Part shown: one piece after another, positions 46,986 to 59,738 of the stretch
How positions within the stretch are numbered: position 1 is the first letter of the stretch
Layout of the letters: each line of letters starts with the position of its first letter
NCBI RefSeq assembly: GCF_014633365.1
Contig: NC_068347.1
Coordinates: 15,770,433-15,834,432 of the forward strand
Length of the DNA stretch: 64,000 nt
Reading direction: 5' to 3'
Origin: Diospyros lotus
Lineage: Eukaryota; Streptophyta; Magnoliopsida; Ericales; Ebenaceae
The notes under the pieces: generated by a model
Seen by the model: the letters and a program-made list of their open reading frames with translations, nothing else
Told to the model about the DNA's origin: nothing
The model's database searches: none
Position numbers and translations under genes: made by a program

Positions 46986-49694
46986 TCATTTCAGCCCAGG
47001 TGGTTTAAAGCCAAGATCCCCTGTGACGATTGCTGAACTCTTTATCTTCCTTGGGTCATGTATGAGTCTGGGGGTGGTATTTAATGACTGTAACAAACAA
47101 GTACAAAATTCAATAAAATAGAAGAATTACAAAAATTTGCAAATAATAATGTATTTGACATACGTAAATAATATACCTGATATGTCATGACCCCAGTAAC
47201 TTTGTTGTACAAGACTCCCATTCCGCTCATCACATTTTGTCGCTTGGCTTGCGAAGATACTGTTGGTGCTGCATACGACCTTTTAGCACCATCAATTCCA
47301 TGTCCCACCCCAGTTGAACTTGTATTGCATTGATTGACAGTACTCATGTTTCTTGACTGATGTACATAGATATGTAAAATAAAGACAATAAATGATAGAT
47401 AAATAAAGACAATAAATGATAGATAAATGTAATTAGATTTCAATTAAATTTGTTAATCAAAACTTTACCTCATGATTACTTGAACTTGCCTTGCACCCCT
47501 TCTTATTATGGCCAAATTGCTTGCAGTTGGAGCACCTCATTGTCAAACCCGTTTTGAGATATTTACCAATTTTACGTTGGGATTCTTCTTTATCTTTCTT
47601 TCTCTTAAGCCTTGGTCTACCTGGTTGTTTTCTAACTTGAGGTGGTTGAATAGTTGGATTTTGTGAATCTGGCCACAATTTAATTCCTCTCACTGGTTCT
47701 AAAAAAAAGCTATATGCCTTCAGGTAAGTCTCCTTTCGATACCACTTTGCAATGTAGTCTTCAGGATTTAGTTGTCTATGAAACAAAGCACATACAGCAT
47801 GTTGGCAAGGTATCCCTTTCAGCATCCAGCTCCTGCAAGTACATGTCATGTTCTTAAGATCTACATTCTGTCCATACTCCCCTTCCAACACCTCAAACCC
47901 ATTGTCTCCATTCCACCGAATGTGACACTTCATTGCTAAGATCTTGTTCGCCTCCAACTTCTGCATTGCATGAGGTGAAATATCTGATATCCATGTTTCT
48001 GTGAATTGTCTCATGGTTGCAATCCTTTCCATCACCTGTACCCTGATTTCTTCTAACATTGTATGAATTGACTTCATTCTAGCATTAAGAATCCAACCAT
48101 TGAAAGCCTCAGTCATGTTATTCTCCAATGTATCACACTGACAATCTGTTCTAAAGAATGCCCTGCACCATGTATTATGATTATAATACAATAGGTCATC
48201 AACTATCCCTTGTCCGAGCTTATTCATTTCATTTAATTTTTCATTTGTCAACTGCTCAAACGGTGCTCGTGCAACCTCCCAAAATTTCTTCCTCTTGTCC
48301 TCACCTCTCCACTTCTTAGCCCAGTTCGACCATATGTGTCTAGCACACATTCTATGCTCTACATTAGGCAACTCGTCAACAATAGCAGAATCCAAACCCT
48401 TTTGCATATCCGTGACCACTGTCCAACCAGCACCTGTTTCCATACCAAGGTCCATCTTAACCGTAGAGATAAACCACTTCCAGTTTTTCTTATTTTCTAT
48501 ATCCACAACCCCCCACGCTACTGGATACATTTGATTATTACCATCCTTTGATACACAACATAAAAGTTGACCCTTACATGGACCCTTGAGAAAGCATCCA
48601 TCGAAACCCAAAATCGGTCTACACCCAGCCTTATATCCTTTCTTAATAGCATCAAAACAAACATAAAATGTCTTGAACTGTTGCACGCCATCTTCATCCC
48701 TTTTTACTTTAACAAAACATGTCGTACCAGGATTGGATCTCCTAATTTCATCTGCATAGTCATGTAGCCTACCATATTCAACTCTGTAGTCACTTGTCAT
48801 ACTTGCAATCACCTTATTCTTTGCTCTTCTACACACTATTTTTCCCACAAACATATTCAAAGACTCTCTACAGAGTTGTTGTATTTCTCTAATCTTTATC
48901 TCAGGTTGAGACAAAATCCTCTCCCTGAAATGCCTAGCAATAAACTTTGAATTGCATAACCTATTCCTATTGCTTTTATAGCACTTGTGTATAGGGTAAT
49001 AAGTCTTGATAATGAAGTTGTTTGATTTTCTATCTAAACTACCAAATAACAACCATGGGCATCCTTCCTTACACTTCACCCTGACCCTTTTCCTCTCATT
49101 AGGTCTAATGGTTAGCTTTACTCCCCTTGCCACAGCATACTTGGACATAGCCTCTCTGAACTCATCTACACTCTTAAATATCATACCCAACTCCCAGTAT
49201 GGAAATTCTGAGTTTGGATCATAGCGAAAATTTCTATGTTTGTGTCCTCTTCCTTGAGTAACCTCAACCTCATCCTCATATTCTTCGTCAGTGCCCCCCT
49301 TGCTATCAGGATCAGAGCTATTCTCAAAAGGCTCATCACCCCCAACAACACCTTGAGATGTACCAGACATAACAAGTTCCCCATGAAACCCCACATCATT
49401 ACCCACTTCCCCTAATGATAGTTCCCCTTCTTGTGTAGAACGAACACTCTTTCTGTCATTCCTCAACCTTTCTCTTGCTATTCTAACCTCATCATCAACA
49501 TTAGTAAATATAAATTGTCCACCAACATCTTCTTCTGGTGGGTCAATACTTTCCTCACTATTGCTCCCACTAGTGTCAGTACTACTATCATCAGTGCTTT
49601 CCCCCAAATCCTGCAATTCAAAATCTCCCACCCCACTTCCCTCATTTCTTAAAGGGTTAACCTCACTATCTATATGCTGAACAAACACATCCAC
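46986..49694 (-). CDS. MULE (MuDR-type) transposase, 835 aa, three exons
   Basis: Exons 49694-47469, 47356-47177 and 47087-46986 join in phase 0 with GT-AG introns (GTAAAG...CATCAG and GTATAT...TTACAG); stop TGA at 46986. Residues 1-160 are acidic and Ser-rich. A MuDR-type DNA-binding region spans 166-255 (WELGMIFKSVDEF). The DDE core holds D365 (GFDGCF), D429 (VVTDM), CARH 450-453 and probable E529 (NNMTEAFN). A SWIM zinc finger has C618, C620, C630 and H632. A CCHC knuckle has C721, C724, H729 and C734. It should bind the TIRs and cut and paste the element in the nucleus. The exon 2-3 tail is my splice inference; without it the protein is 745 aa. No nonsense or missing catalytic residue is evident. 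Confidence 0.9.
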
Positions 49695-50279
49695 TATATC
49701 ACCGTTCCCAATTCACAAAAACTAAGCACATCTTGATCTCCTTCAATTAAAGTGTAATGCGGGACATCAACATCTTTTACCCATCTATAGTAAATGGCCA
49801 CGTGATTGGTGTAACCCAACTCCTTGACACGTGTATTTAATTCAATAAATGACAACAAATCTGGATCAACAATGTCTTCAGTTTGAATGCCCCCAACATA
49901 CTCCTTACCCCATTATCAATTACAAAATTTCCCCCATGATTCCACCTTAACATCACAACTTTTTCAGCCATGTGCAAATCAAATTTCCTAAACAATATAA
50001 TAAACAAAAATAAATTCAATTTCGAACCAACATCAAATTCAATAGAATCTATTCAATTCCAAAAACATTTTAATTTCCAAAATAAACCCCTAAAATTCAT
50101 CAACAGATTGAACCTACAGTGAACATCAACAAAATTCATATTTTCATTTCCAAAATGAACCCCTAAAATTCATTTCCAAGCAAATTTACATACACCACAG
50201 TGAACATCAACAAAATGAACCCTAACATTCATATAGACAAGTAGTAAATGTTAGCCCATTTTGCAGCAAATTGAAACAC

Positions 50280-50780
50280 AAAGGCACCTCATCGGAGATA
50301 GCCAGCGACGGCGAAAGCGAGAGCGACAGCGAGATCGGCGATGGTGATAGTGAAATGTCGCAAGGCACCTCACCGGAGAGACCCAGCAACCACCACCTAC
50401 AGAGCGACAGCGAGATCGACGACGGCGAGATATCGAAGGCGACATCAAGAGCGAGACCGAGAGCGAGATCCAACGCGAGATACCGATGAAGAGACCGACA
50501 TCAACGATAACACAAGGGTATCGACGGAGAGATCGAGATCGCGACCCACAGCGACGGAGAGACTGAGATCGAGACCCACAGCGACGGAGAGACCGAGATC
50601 GAGACACACGGAGACAAGAAGATCTCGACGCACAAACTAGGATAGATACCGAGATCTGGACGGAGACAGCGTGCTCGATGGCGTGGGCGAGATCAACGGC
50701 GTGGGCAAGATCGACGGCGAGCGTGAGAGCCACAGCGAGCGCGAGAGAGAGAAACAGCGAGCGCGAGCAAGAGAAACACC
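50280..50780. repeat. GC-rich gagcgaga/gacagcga repeat region upstream of the transposase
   Basis: The motif family gcgacagcgagatcg fills this block. Between 50515 and 50612 a unit of about 30 bp (cccacagcgacggagagac core) is repeated two to three times. It lies in the promoter-proximal part of the minus-strand gene. The Arg/Ser frames on both strands are repeat artefacts. Confidence 0.65.
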
Positions 50781-50875
50781 AAGGCAAGTGTTCTGTTTGG
50801 GTGTTTAGGAAAAGGGGTTTTTCTTTTGTGATAGAAATGAGTGCGTGTATTGCACACAGGTAGATCGGTGATTTT

Positions 50876-50991
50876 GAGTGTTTAAGAGGTCCTTAATTAA
50901 AAGTTGAGGTACCTAATAGGTCATTCCTTAAGTTGAGGGGGCTAAGTGGTTAAATGAGAAAAAGGTGAGGGGGTTATATATGACTTTAGCC
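50876..50991 (-). repeat. right terminal inverted repeat of MULE
   Basis: This is the reverse complement partner of 46128-46243 and ends GGCTAAAGTC on the minus strand at 50991. The transposase promoter probably lies between it and 49694. Confidence 0.9.
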
Positions 50992-51239
50992 TATATACAT
51001 AAATACACACACATGCAATGCCCGCATACATAGACATATATACATAAACATATATATATATACACACACACACATATTTTGGGAATCGGGCATGACGACC
51101 ATACCTTTTCATGGCCCCCTGAACCCTGGGGTTCGGGCGCCTTGAAGGTCCCTGAACCCTAGGGTTTAAGGGCCATTGAGATGATTTCCGGTCATTTCTT
51201 GGCCTAATTCAAATTTAATCTATAAGCATTTTTTTTATA

Positions 51240-52810
51240 AAAAAATTATTTGATATGGTGTCCTTTCTTGTTTAAATAATAACAAGTTAAACTTGTTTTT
51301 CTATAAAGACACTGATTATGTTGAATAACATGTTTTCTAAATGAATGGGGTTTGTTCAAAGCTTTTTCTTTAACAAACTTAGTTATTGAGGTAAATGGTA
51401 CATCATTTATATATCCAATACCTCTTTTATCTCCAAATGGTTTTTAATTTCCCAAAATCATTTCTAGCTTCTTCCTTCCTTTTAATAATTTTTCAAATGA
51501 ATCTAATAAGTCATTGTTTTTCTTTTCTAATTCTGAAAGTTTGATCTTTAAATTTGTACTTTCTTTATCATTTTGTTCAATAATTTGCTCTAGGTCATCA
51601 TAAGCAATCTTAAGATCACTACATTCTTTTTCTTTGATTATTGAGACATTTTTCAGAACTTTGTTTTTGGTTAGGACCTTGTTATATGTGTCTAATAGTA
51701 AATTGTATTCATCTTGCAAAGAGTTAAATGAAAGAGAATTACTATTAGATGAACATGAGGTTACCTCATTTTCTTCTCGTGCCATAAGGCAAAAGTTTGC
51801 AGCTTCTTCTTGTTAACTTGAATCGGGGGAGATGGAGTCTTTTTCATTCAATCTAGCTAATGACTTCTTCTTTTTGTTCTTTTTCAACTTTTTGTATTGA
51901 AGGCAATCTGCCTTGATATGTCCTGATTTCTTACACTCAAAACATTTTAATTCATAAGGAGTATCTTTAGCAAATTTCTTGTTTTCATATGGTTTTCTCT
52001 TTGAAAATTTTCCTTTTCTCATAAACTTGTTAAAACTTTTTGTGAGTAAAGTAAGTTCTTCATCTTCCTCATTTGTTTCACTTTCATCTTCTTCTTTGGC
52101 CTTAAATGCTAGGGATTTCATTTTGAGCTCATTTGATTCTCTTCTATTTAACTTATTCTCATGAGTTAATAGTGAGCCTAATAGATCATCCATTGTGAGC
52201 ATAGATGTGTCTCTAGCTTCTTCTATGGCTATGACTTTAGGTTCCCAACTAGATGGAAAGCTTCCTAAGATCTTATAAACCTTTTCTTCGGTTGTTATTG
52301 TTTTTCCTAAAGCTTGCAAGTTTGTTACAATGTCATTAAACCTTGTGACAATTTCCTTAATGGATTCACTAGCATTCATTATGAAATTTTGATATTCACT
52401 GGTAAGGATTGCAATTTTAGTGCTTTTCACTTTCTTGGTTCCTTCATGTGTTACTTCTAAGTGATCCCAAATTTCTTTTGTCGTAGTACATGAAATGACC
52501 CTATTAAATTCAGCTGGGCTTAATGCACAATGCAATATATTGATAGTCTCTAGCATTTGTTTCATTACTATGTTTTTGTTGTTCATTCCAAGTTCCCATA
52601 GGAGGTTCCGGTAATGTAACCGTATTAGATATACATGTATATATATAGTTCAGTATTTTGCATTAAGAAATACCTCATTCTTGTTTTCCAATAGGTGTAG
52701 TTCGAACCATCGAAATAAGGCAGCCTTAAGGTGTTTTGTCCTTCCAACTTGAAGTCAGTGTTGAATGCCATTTGGATCTTTGCTCTTGGGTGGTTAGACC
52801 TAAAAAACAC
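51240..52810 (-). pseudogene. SIRE-like Copia gag, truncated
   Basis: On the minus strand the gag begins with FDGSNYTYWKTRMRYFL (about 52700), continues with LHCALSPAEFNRVISC, KEIWDHLEVTHEGT and SYPSS-like PSSWEPKV, and has a knuckle CFECKKSGHIKADC (near 51930). A Glu/Lys/Leu coiled coil (51444-51785) and a last piece with CYYLNKKGHHIK (near 51250) follow. A long gag with a coiled coil downstream of the knuckle is usual for SIRE elements. Frame breaks near 52610, 51810 and 51440 disrupt it. Protease and pol are absent. Confidence 0.8.
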
Positions 52811-52817
52811 TTAGAGA

Positions 52818-52836
52818 CCTTGTGCTCTGATACCAA
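52818..52836 (-). other. primer binding site of SIRE-like element
   Basis: The minus strand reads TTGGTATCAGAGCACAAGG one base after the LTR end, a tRNA-Met type primer site. It fixes the LTR/internal border at 52838. Confidence 0.85.
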
Positions 52837-52837
52837 T

Positions 52838-54417
52838 TGTTAGTTTTATATAATGGCAAATATATCCCAAGAGGGGGAGGTGAATTGGGATTTGGGTAAA
52901 TTTTTGATAGTTTAAAGACTTATAGCATACAGGACACTATATTTTGAAACATGAGGAAGTATGTTTCGAAATAAACATTTATGTTAAGTATGTTTCGAAA
53001 TATAAGTAAGTATGTTTTGGTTTATGTTTCGAAACCAAACTTTCTGTCAAGTATGTTTCGAAACCTACAATGATATGTTTCAAAACTTTCCTCTCTGTTT
53101 TACTTAATTTGAACCTTTTAGCTTTTGAAAATGATTCTTTTGAAAGCATGAACAATGAGAATAAGCAAGTAAAATAATAAAGCAAATTGCACACGAGATT
53201 TATAGTGGTTCGGCACCCGCCTACTCCATTACCTTCAAGCTTACCCACTTAAAGGATTTTCAAACACAATCATTTTCACTAGTGATCAACGACACCAAGG
53301 ATTTTACCACGGTTCACCCTAAAACCTTACACAATGAGTTTTTACGAGCTCAACTCAAACCTTACAACAAGATAAATAAAACTTATCTTTTACAACTCAA
53401 CAGATTGAATGTAATGAAATACCTTACCAAATAGTTGTTACAAACCTATTGGTATGGAGTGAGGAGAGCTTGAAATGATGAGAGCTTTGGTTTCAGTTGC
53501 TTTTCCTTTTCACACCACAATGCACACCAAGGATTAATTGAAATGATCTTCTTTGAGAGCTTGTTGAAAGAGTTTCGTTCACTTGTGCTTGTGTATTTAG
53601 CAATATCTCTTGCAGATGTGTATACTTGTGTATGCTTGCAAGGGATTCTTTCTTGTCTTCAAAGAACTGATATATATACCAAGAAATAAAATTTTGGCTA
53701 ATTATAACCATTAGAGACAAGATGTTAAAGTAGGTTTCGAAACACACCTTTTAGGTTTCGAAACAACACATTTTTACATAGACGTTTCGAAACATACATC
53801 TCATGTTTCGAAACATATAGCCTTTACAACTAATTATGTACCAAGAGACAGAACAAGTGTGAGACAATGCTTTTAAAACAAAATGATTTTGTTTTATTCT
53901 TCACTTTCAAAATATCTGAAATTTAAACATAAGAGTATGGAGATTATTTCAAAAGTAATCTTTTAAATAACTTTTGAATTAAAGTGCAAAAGCATGTCAG
54001 TTTTTCAAATATTCTGCAGACAGACTCAGATGTTTCGAAACATGCTATGAAGGTTTCGAAACATACTTCAAAAACATGTTCAACAAAGTTTTTAAATACT
54101 CGGTTGGCAAAGATGACAGAGGTTTCGAAACATACTATATAGGTTTTGAAACACAGCATATAAACTTAGCAAATATAGAAACCCTATCAATAGACATTTC
54201 AAAACATGTATAGAAACATGGAAAGTTAGTTTCGAAACATGATGCATGAATTTTGGGTTTTTCAAATATTTGAACATTCGTGCCAAAGCATTAATCATGC
54301 TTGTTTTGAAATATGAAAAACTTATTTCGAAATATGAGATTCTCATAAAGATTTTTCATTCTAAAATTGGTTTTTCATAAAACATATTTTCTCATATATC
54401 AAAAAATATGATACACA
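52838..54417 (-). mobile_element. 5' LTR of SIRE-like Copia element
   Basis: About 1580 bp. The inner end is CTAACA (minus strand, 52838); the outer end TGTGTATCAT at 54417 is inferred. It contains gagatttatagtggttcgg (53198) and at least ten exact copies of the palindrome GTTTCGAAAC with several one-base variants, in two clusters (52960-53090 and 53730-54320). Confidence 0.65.
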
Positions 54418-55835
54418 GTATTTTTGGCAAACACAATTTGGCATCGTCTGTGGAAAACTGACAAAAAGCCAAGATGACCAAAAAACCAGATCGACAGGCT
54501 TAGGAAGCCCGCCCTATCCAACACGGAGAAGTACTCATTCCAGAACAATAGCTACTAGGGAGCCCAGCCTACCTCCTCAACAACAACTAATACGAATGGA
54601 ACATCATCAGGAGCAAGAAGTTCACTTAGGACGTATACCCCAGCCGGAAAACAGTTAGGTAGTCAGACTGGGGGCAATCAGATTGCTGGTCTGGAAGAGG
54701 ACCCTATAGTTGAGATTGGGGTTCAAGGACAATTGGAGCAAGGAGAAATACACGTTGTTGATCTTGGGGCAAGAGTTATGAGGCAAGGAAGATGAGCACC
54801 ACCCACAACTCGTACGGTTTATGAGTTGGACTCTTTGGGACAATCATCAATTCCCTAGGAGAATCCAACCATGACCCCAAGAGAAATCTCTGGACCTTCC
54901 GGAATAACACCTCTCGTAGTGCCGCTCGTTGACTACAAAAGACTTCAAAAGAATTATGAGAAGCTGAGACATCAGAACAAAGAACTTCAAAGGAATAATA
55001 GGGAGAACATTAGGAGAATGCAAGGGATCACAACCCTCTTGCAAGAGTCGATGCCTGACATACACATTCCCTATATAGGGCATGCAGATCCTAGAGAAAG
55101 TAGACCTGGAGCACAAGGTCAGCCCTCGAGAGTAGCACAAATGGGGATAAGGATTGGGACACAAAGGCAAAATGATCGCGCCCCAAAACTGGCATACCCA
55201 CCTAAAAAAAGTGGTAGACGAGTAGAGAAAGCCCTGATGTATGAAGAAACAGCAGAGAGCACCCATTCCAGGGCTCTCTACCTCCCTCCTCTTCACAGGA
55301 AAGACGCAGGGCATGGAATGTTGGACGTGACAGGCGTTAGAAGGCTTATAAAGGAAGTGTTGGAGCAGAAACGGGTAATGACAATGCCCAGAGAGGCCCC
55401 CACTAAGGGTTTCCCCCTGTCAGAAGAACTCTAGAGACAACCAATCCAAAAAGGATTCAAGTTGTCCCAGGTTCCTGTTTATTTTGAGAAAGAAGATCTA
55501 GAGAGACATTTGCAGCATTTTATAGCCATGGCTGTACTATATAGCTGGAATGAGGTAACCAGGTGCCGAGCCTTCCTCCTCTCTCTGACAGGATAGTCTC
55601 AACAATGGTTCACGGATTTACCAGTAAGGCACATATGATCGTTTGGGCAATTGAAGAAGGAATTTTTGGAGGCATTCTTGGCTTACGTCTTGAAGAAAAA
55701 AAGCGTGATGTATCTGATGAGCCTACAGTAGAAGCTTGGCGAGCGGTTGAAACAATATGTAGAACAGTTCAAGGCGGCGACATCAACTTTGCTCAACGGA
55801 TGTTTATATAGGTTTACACATTTTATAATGAGTAA
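54418..55835 (+). pseudogene. Tat-type Gypsy primer site and gag fragment
   Basis: The end of an LTR (aaacaca, 54437) is followed by TGGCATCGTCTGTGG, close to the primer region of many Tat elements, and by a gag leader full of stops. From 54871 an open stretch holds a coiled coil and TKGFPLSEEL. After stops and frame changes (55434, 55595) the capsid part shows ALYSWNEVTRCRAFLLSLTG, QQWFTDLPV and KKKSVMYLMSLQ. Similarity ends near 55810-55835, so the fragment is truncated on both sides. Confidence 0.75.
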
Positions 55836-56497
55836 GCTTATTAGATGAAAGCCTTTCTCTTGCGGGTGCATACACAGGGGGATGCAAATCCTAGGCCCGG
55901 GGGACCGAGCTTGTGTGTGAGCACGCGACCTGTGCACACGAATGCAACCCCAAAATGAGTACCCTAGACCAATTTTTCCTTTTATTTTTATTACCCAAAA
56001 TTCACAAAGAGAAAAGTTGTTACAAATTATATTGATTTAAAATAGTAACAACCACGGGCAATGAATGCCATTAACTGACAATCTTCTCCTATAGATAGGA
56101 TCTTTCTCTTTTCTTAAAAGACAAAGAGTTTTTCCTACACGAAAATTGCATTATTCCAAAGCATTCTGACACACAAAGATATCATGATAGTATTCTGCCA
56201 TTGTTCAAGCTTGCTGGAAGGTTTGAAGTACCTATGCTAACTATAAAATTTGTATACCGTTGTACCCTAGGAGACAGATGCCTAAACAACATCTAGCGCT
56301 CTCGGTGAGGAGACGAATTTGTTTTAAGGACACTGTGTGGCACACATGCCCCAGTTCAATTTTATATACTGTTGTACTGTTACTACACTACTTTTATTCA
56401 ATTTTATATACTATTGTACTATTAGTTTTATTTATATAGTATTATATTTTGTAACAATCTTAAAACAGATTACTCATATTTAATTTTTGTTTCAAAA
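55836..56497 (+). other. leader/LTR-like region before Copia gag
   Basis: A CG-rich snippet (55850-55945) is followed by AT-rich sequence. Repeated ttcaattttatatact phrases occur at 56362 and 56398. It probably includes the 5' LTR and leader of the following Copia element, but I could not place LTR ends or a primer site. Confidence 0.4.
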
Positions 56498-58247
56498 ATG
56501 ACTACTAGTTTAAATTTTGTTCGAACTACCTTGACTGTGAACCATGGTGAAAAGACAGAGAAATTCAACGGGCTAAATTTCAAGAGGTGGAAGCCAAAGA
56601 TGTTGTTTTACAGTACCACTTTAAATCTTGCAATATTATTGACTGAGTATGCTCCTAAACTATAGGAGGACAAAACAGACATGCAAGTCATCAATGTTGT
56701 TGATGCATGAAAGCATTATGATTTCTTATGCAGAAATTATGTGATGAATGGTCTGCATGATTCATTGTACAATGTATACAGTACAATCAAAACTACCAAG
56801 GAGCTATATGAATCCTTAGACCAAAAATACAAAATTGAGGATGTTGGAGCCAAAAAGTTCATAGTTGGTCAATTCCTTGATTTTAAAATGGTGGATTCCA
56901 AAACTGTGATCAGTCAAGTGCAAGAAATTCAAGTGATTTTACATGAAATTCATGTAGAATGGATGATCCTAAGTGAAACCTTCCAAGTGGCTGCTATTAT
57001 TGAGAAGTTGCCTCCTAGTTGGAAGGATTTCAAGAATTACCTTAAGCACAAATGAAAGGAAATGAACCTTGAAGAAGAGAACAAAGGATCATAAAAGAAA
57101 GGGTTCAATCCTATTATTACTAAGGTAAATGTAGTAAAGTACGGGTAAAGCTCCAAAAACAAGAAAAACAAGCCAAAGCTAGGACTTAAAGGAAGAGTTT
57201 CCAAGAACAAGTTTCAAGGAAAATGCTTCAACTGTGGCAAGGTGGGTCACAAATCTACAGAGTGCAGACTTTCAAAGAAAAAAAACAAGAACCAAAAGGC
57301 ACATGTGGTGTATACCATTACTCAAGATGTGTCTGATATAAACTTGTTTGCCATGGTATTTAAAATGAACTTAGTCGGGTCTAACTTGAGAGAATAGTGG
57401 ATTGACACTAGTGCCACCTGGCATATATGCTCAAACAGGGAATTGTTTACTACCTTTGAGCCAATAAATGAGGAGAAGTTCTTCATGAAAATTTTTTCTT
57501 CTTCTGAAGTTGAGGGATAGGGGAAGGTGCTATTGAAGATGACATCTAAGAAAGAGATAACTCTAAACAACATGTTGTATGTGTTGAAAATTCATAAAAA
57601 ATTGGTGTCTAAGTCGCTATTAAACAAGCATGGATTTCGAATGGTGTTTGAGTCAGATAAGGTTATTTTGTCTAAGTCTAGAATGTATGTTGGAAATGGC
57701 TAAGTATTTGATGGGCTTTTTAAGCTCAATGTAATGACTATTATGAATAAAATTAATAAGCCTTTTGTTTACTTGTTTGAGTCTTCCAATTTGTGGCATG
57801 GTAGACTTGGACACGTTAATTATGATACATTATGTAGATTAATTAACTTGAATCATATACCCTCTTTCCATATCGATTCAAAACTTAAGTGTAAAACTTG
57901 TGTAGAGGTAAAATTGACGAGATCATTTTTTCGAACAATTGAAAGAAATATTGAACCCCTTGATTTAATTCATAATGATGTGTGTGATTTAAAATTCGTA
58001 CAAACAAGAGGTGACAATAAGTATTTTATTACTTTTGTCAATGATAACACTAAATATTGTTATGTGTATCTACTTAAAAGTAAGGATGAAGTTTTAGAGA
58101 AATTTATTTTCTATAAAAAAGAAGTTGAAAATCAACTTAATAAGAAAATTTAGGCGTTGAGAAGTGATAGAGGTGGCGAGTATGAAACACCAATTAGTGA
58201 ATTTTGTGCATAACATGGAATTATACACGAAGTTACAATGCCTTATT
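56498..58247 (+). pseudogene. Copia gag-protease-integrase (5' half), broken
   Basis: Starts MTTSLNFVRTTL at 56498 with EKFNGLNFKRW. The gag core is 56741-57055, ending [15 protein letters not shown] knuckle CFNCGKVGHKSTEC is near 57229. The protease reads WIDTSATWHICS (57399), where the usual DSGAT is altered. The pre-integrase motif LWHGRLGHVNYDTLCRL (57792) leads to the integrase core, LIHNDVCDL and LRSDRGGEY. Stops at 56662, 56708, 57052, 57396, 57519 and 58150, among others, break it. It is then cut at 58247 by a solo LTR. Confidence 0.85.
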
Positions 58248-59733
58248 TGAAGGATCATGAACGAGGATCAAAAGCATGCAACGGAAGCGTTTTAAAAATA
58301 AAACGATCCTCGTATTGGTTAGAGTCTAGGAGACTCACTTTTTCGGCGGATTACCGGACGGAATGGAGCGATGGGTGCTTCTTCGTGTGGAGGAGACGAC
58401 GGCTGCCCTGCTAGCCTTCGGCTCCGTCGCATCAGAACACAAACGCCCCCTTTCGATCTTCCGGAGTATGACTCGAACTCGTGGCCTCTCTTCGGTGAAG
58501 AAGAATGAAAAACGACTTGGATTAAAAAACAACTAAAGAGAGATATATATAGGGAGAACCCTAGGGTTAAAACCCTAGTGGGCCAAACCCTAATGGGCCA
58601 AATCTTTTAATTAATTTCCTAATTGGGTTAGCCCAATTAATTAATTAAGACCCTAATTAACCATTATTTTATTTTAGCCCAATGGACCATTCTAAATAAA
58701 ATAATTCTCTCTTAATCTAATTCATCCAACAAGCCAAATGTATTAAAAAATACATGAGTTACATCGAGCTACCCCGGGGACCAAAAGACAAATTATTCAC
58801 GGCTGCTAAAATGACCAAAATATCCCTGCTACCTAGTAGCTATATTTTTGTCATTCTAAGTGTTCCAACTATCACCATATGGTAACACTGACCCCACGAA
58901 TAATTTTGCATATGCCATGTCTTTGACCTACTAGTGTAATGACGAAAATACCCCTCTGTGTAACACCCATCATTTAGAAAGGAATAATGTACTAACACCT
59001 TTCTAAATGACTTCTACCATCCTTAGATCACTAGTCCAATAATCCGTGACTACTCGAATGTACTTGCTTATCATTGGGAGCTACCCAGAAGCACACACTC
59101 ATAAGTCACGTTCCCAGGGCCCTGGATTATTCGATTATTCTTGGACAATCACAAGGGGGTGAATCACAGAAACTATCTTGTATTAGTCTGTCTTAGCTAA
59201 TTAGAAACCATACTCCCAACTCAAAAGGGTATTGATCTTTGATAGACCTCACCTGCAATGAATCTAAGAATATAGCTCTAGGTTCACTAGACCACCAACT
59301 AATACTCAAGTATTAGAGTACTCGTCCACGTAGTAGCAGTGATAGACTAGCTCCATGATAATTAGTACTTTGTCATTAGCTTCTATCACAGGTCCACTCT
59401 ACGCATTCCAAATGCGCTTGTACAATTAGAGTAAACGGACTGTTTACTGGCTAAGGCAAGCCATCCTCCATTAGGATCTATTGCACAATGATCTTATCAT
59501 GATAGAATGCCCAGTTCTATCAAAAGATCAAGAGTTATATTTTCTTGCTTATTAAGTACCCATGATTCATGCCTAACTGTGAAGAACGACCCATCACATG
59601 AATCACTTACTTAATAGCATGGACACCTTTCCAACAATTAAATGCAAATAATATATGTGCCATAAACTGAATAAAAGAAACATCATTACCATAAATTAAA
59701 CAAAACGTGTCTTTAGGGCATACATTTCCAACA
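58248..59733 (-). mobile_element. solo LTR (1486 bp), Copia type, inside Copia integrase
   Basis: On the minus strand it runs TGTTGGAAATGTATGCCC (59733) to CGTTCATGATCCTTCA (58248). The exact duplication TTATT flanks it (58243-58247 and 59734-59738), with no primer site or polypurine tract. The TGTTGGAAATG start resembles Angela/Tork-group Copia LTRs. The Copia frame resumes at 59739. Confidence 0.88.
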
Positions 59734-59738
59734 TTATT

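Larger units (their letters stand above)
46128..50991 (-). mobile_element. autonomous-type Mutator-like element (MULE), 4864 bp
   Basis: Terminal inverted repeats of about 116 bp (46128-46243 and 50876-50991) begin GGCTAAAGTCATATATAA and differ at about 13 positions plus one indel. The perfect 9-bp direct repeat TATATACAT flanks it (46119-46127 and 50992-51000). It carries a single transposase gene with no visible lesion. A 9-bp duplication, long TIRs and this transposase type define a MULE. Intact ends and frame suggest recent or even current activity, which the sequence alone cannot prove. Confidence 0.93.
45830..51175. mobile_element. older TIR element (8731 family) hosting the MULE
   Basis: The left part (45830-46127) starts aaaatattctatttgcatccc and continues with atatacctaaaataccatcttttgaaaa. 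Both parallel 8731-8800, and a CA/TA tract follows. The right part (51001-51175) carries the same tract, then catgacgaccatacc, cttttcatggccc and gaaccctagggttt, as at 9123-9225. The far inverted repeat is missing, so the copy is truncated near 51175, next to the SIRE-like element. Confidence 0.65.

Noticed and set aside
50251..50787. 178-codon minus-strand Arg/Ser-repeat frame resembling SR proteins
   Set aside because: It comes from tandem gagcgaga/gatcgaga repeats. No RRM or start context, and the opposite strand is open as well.
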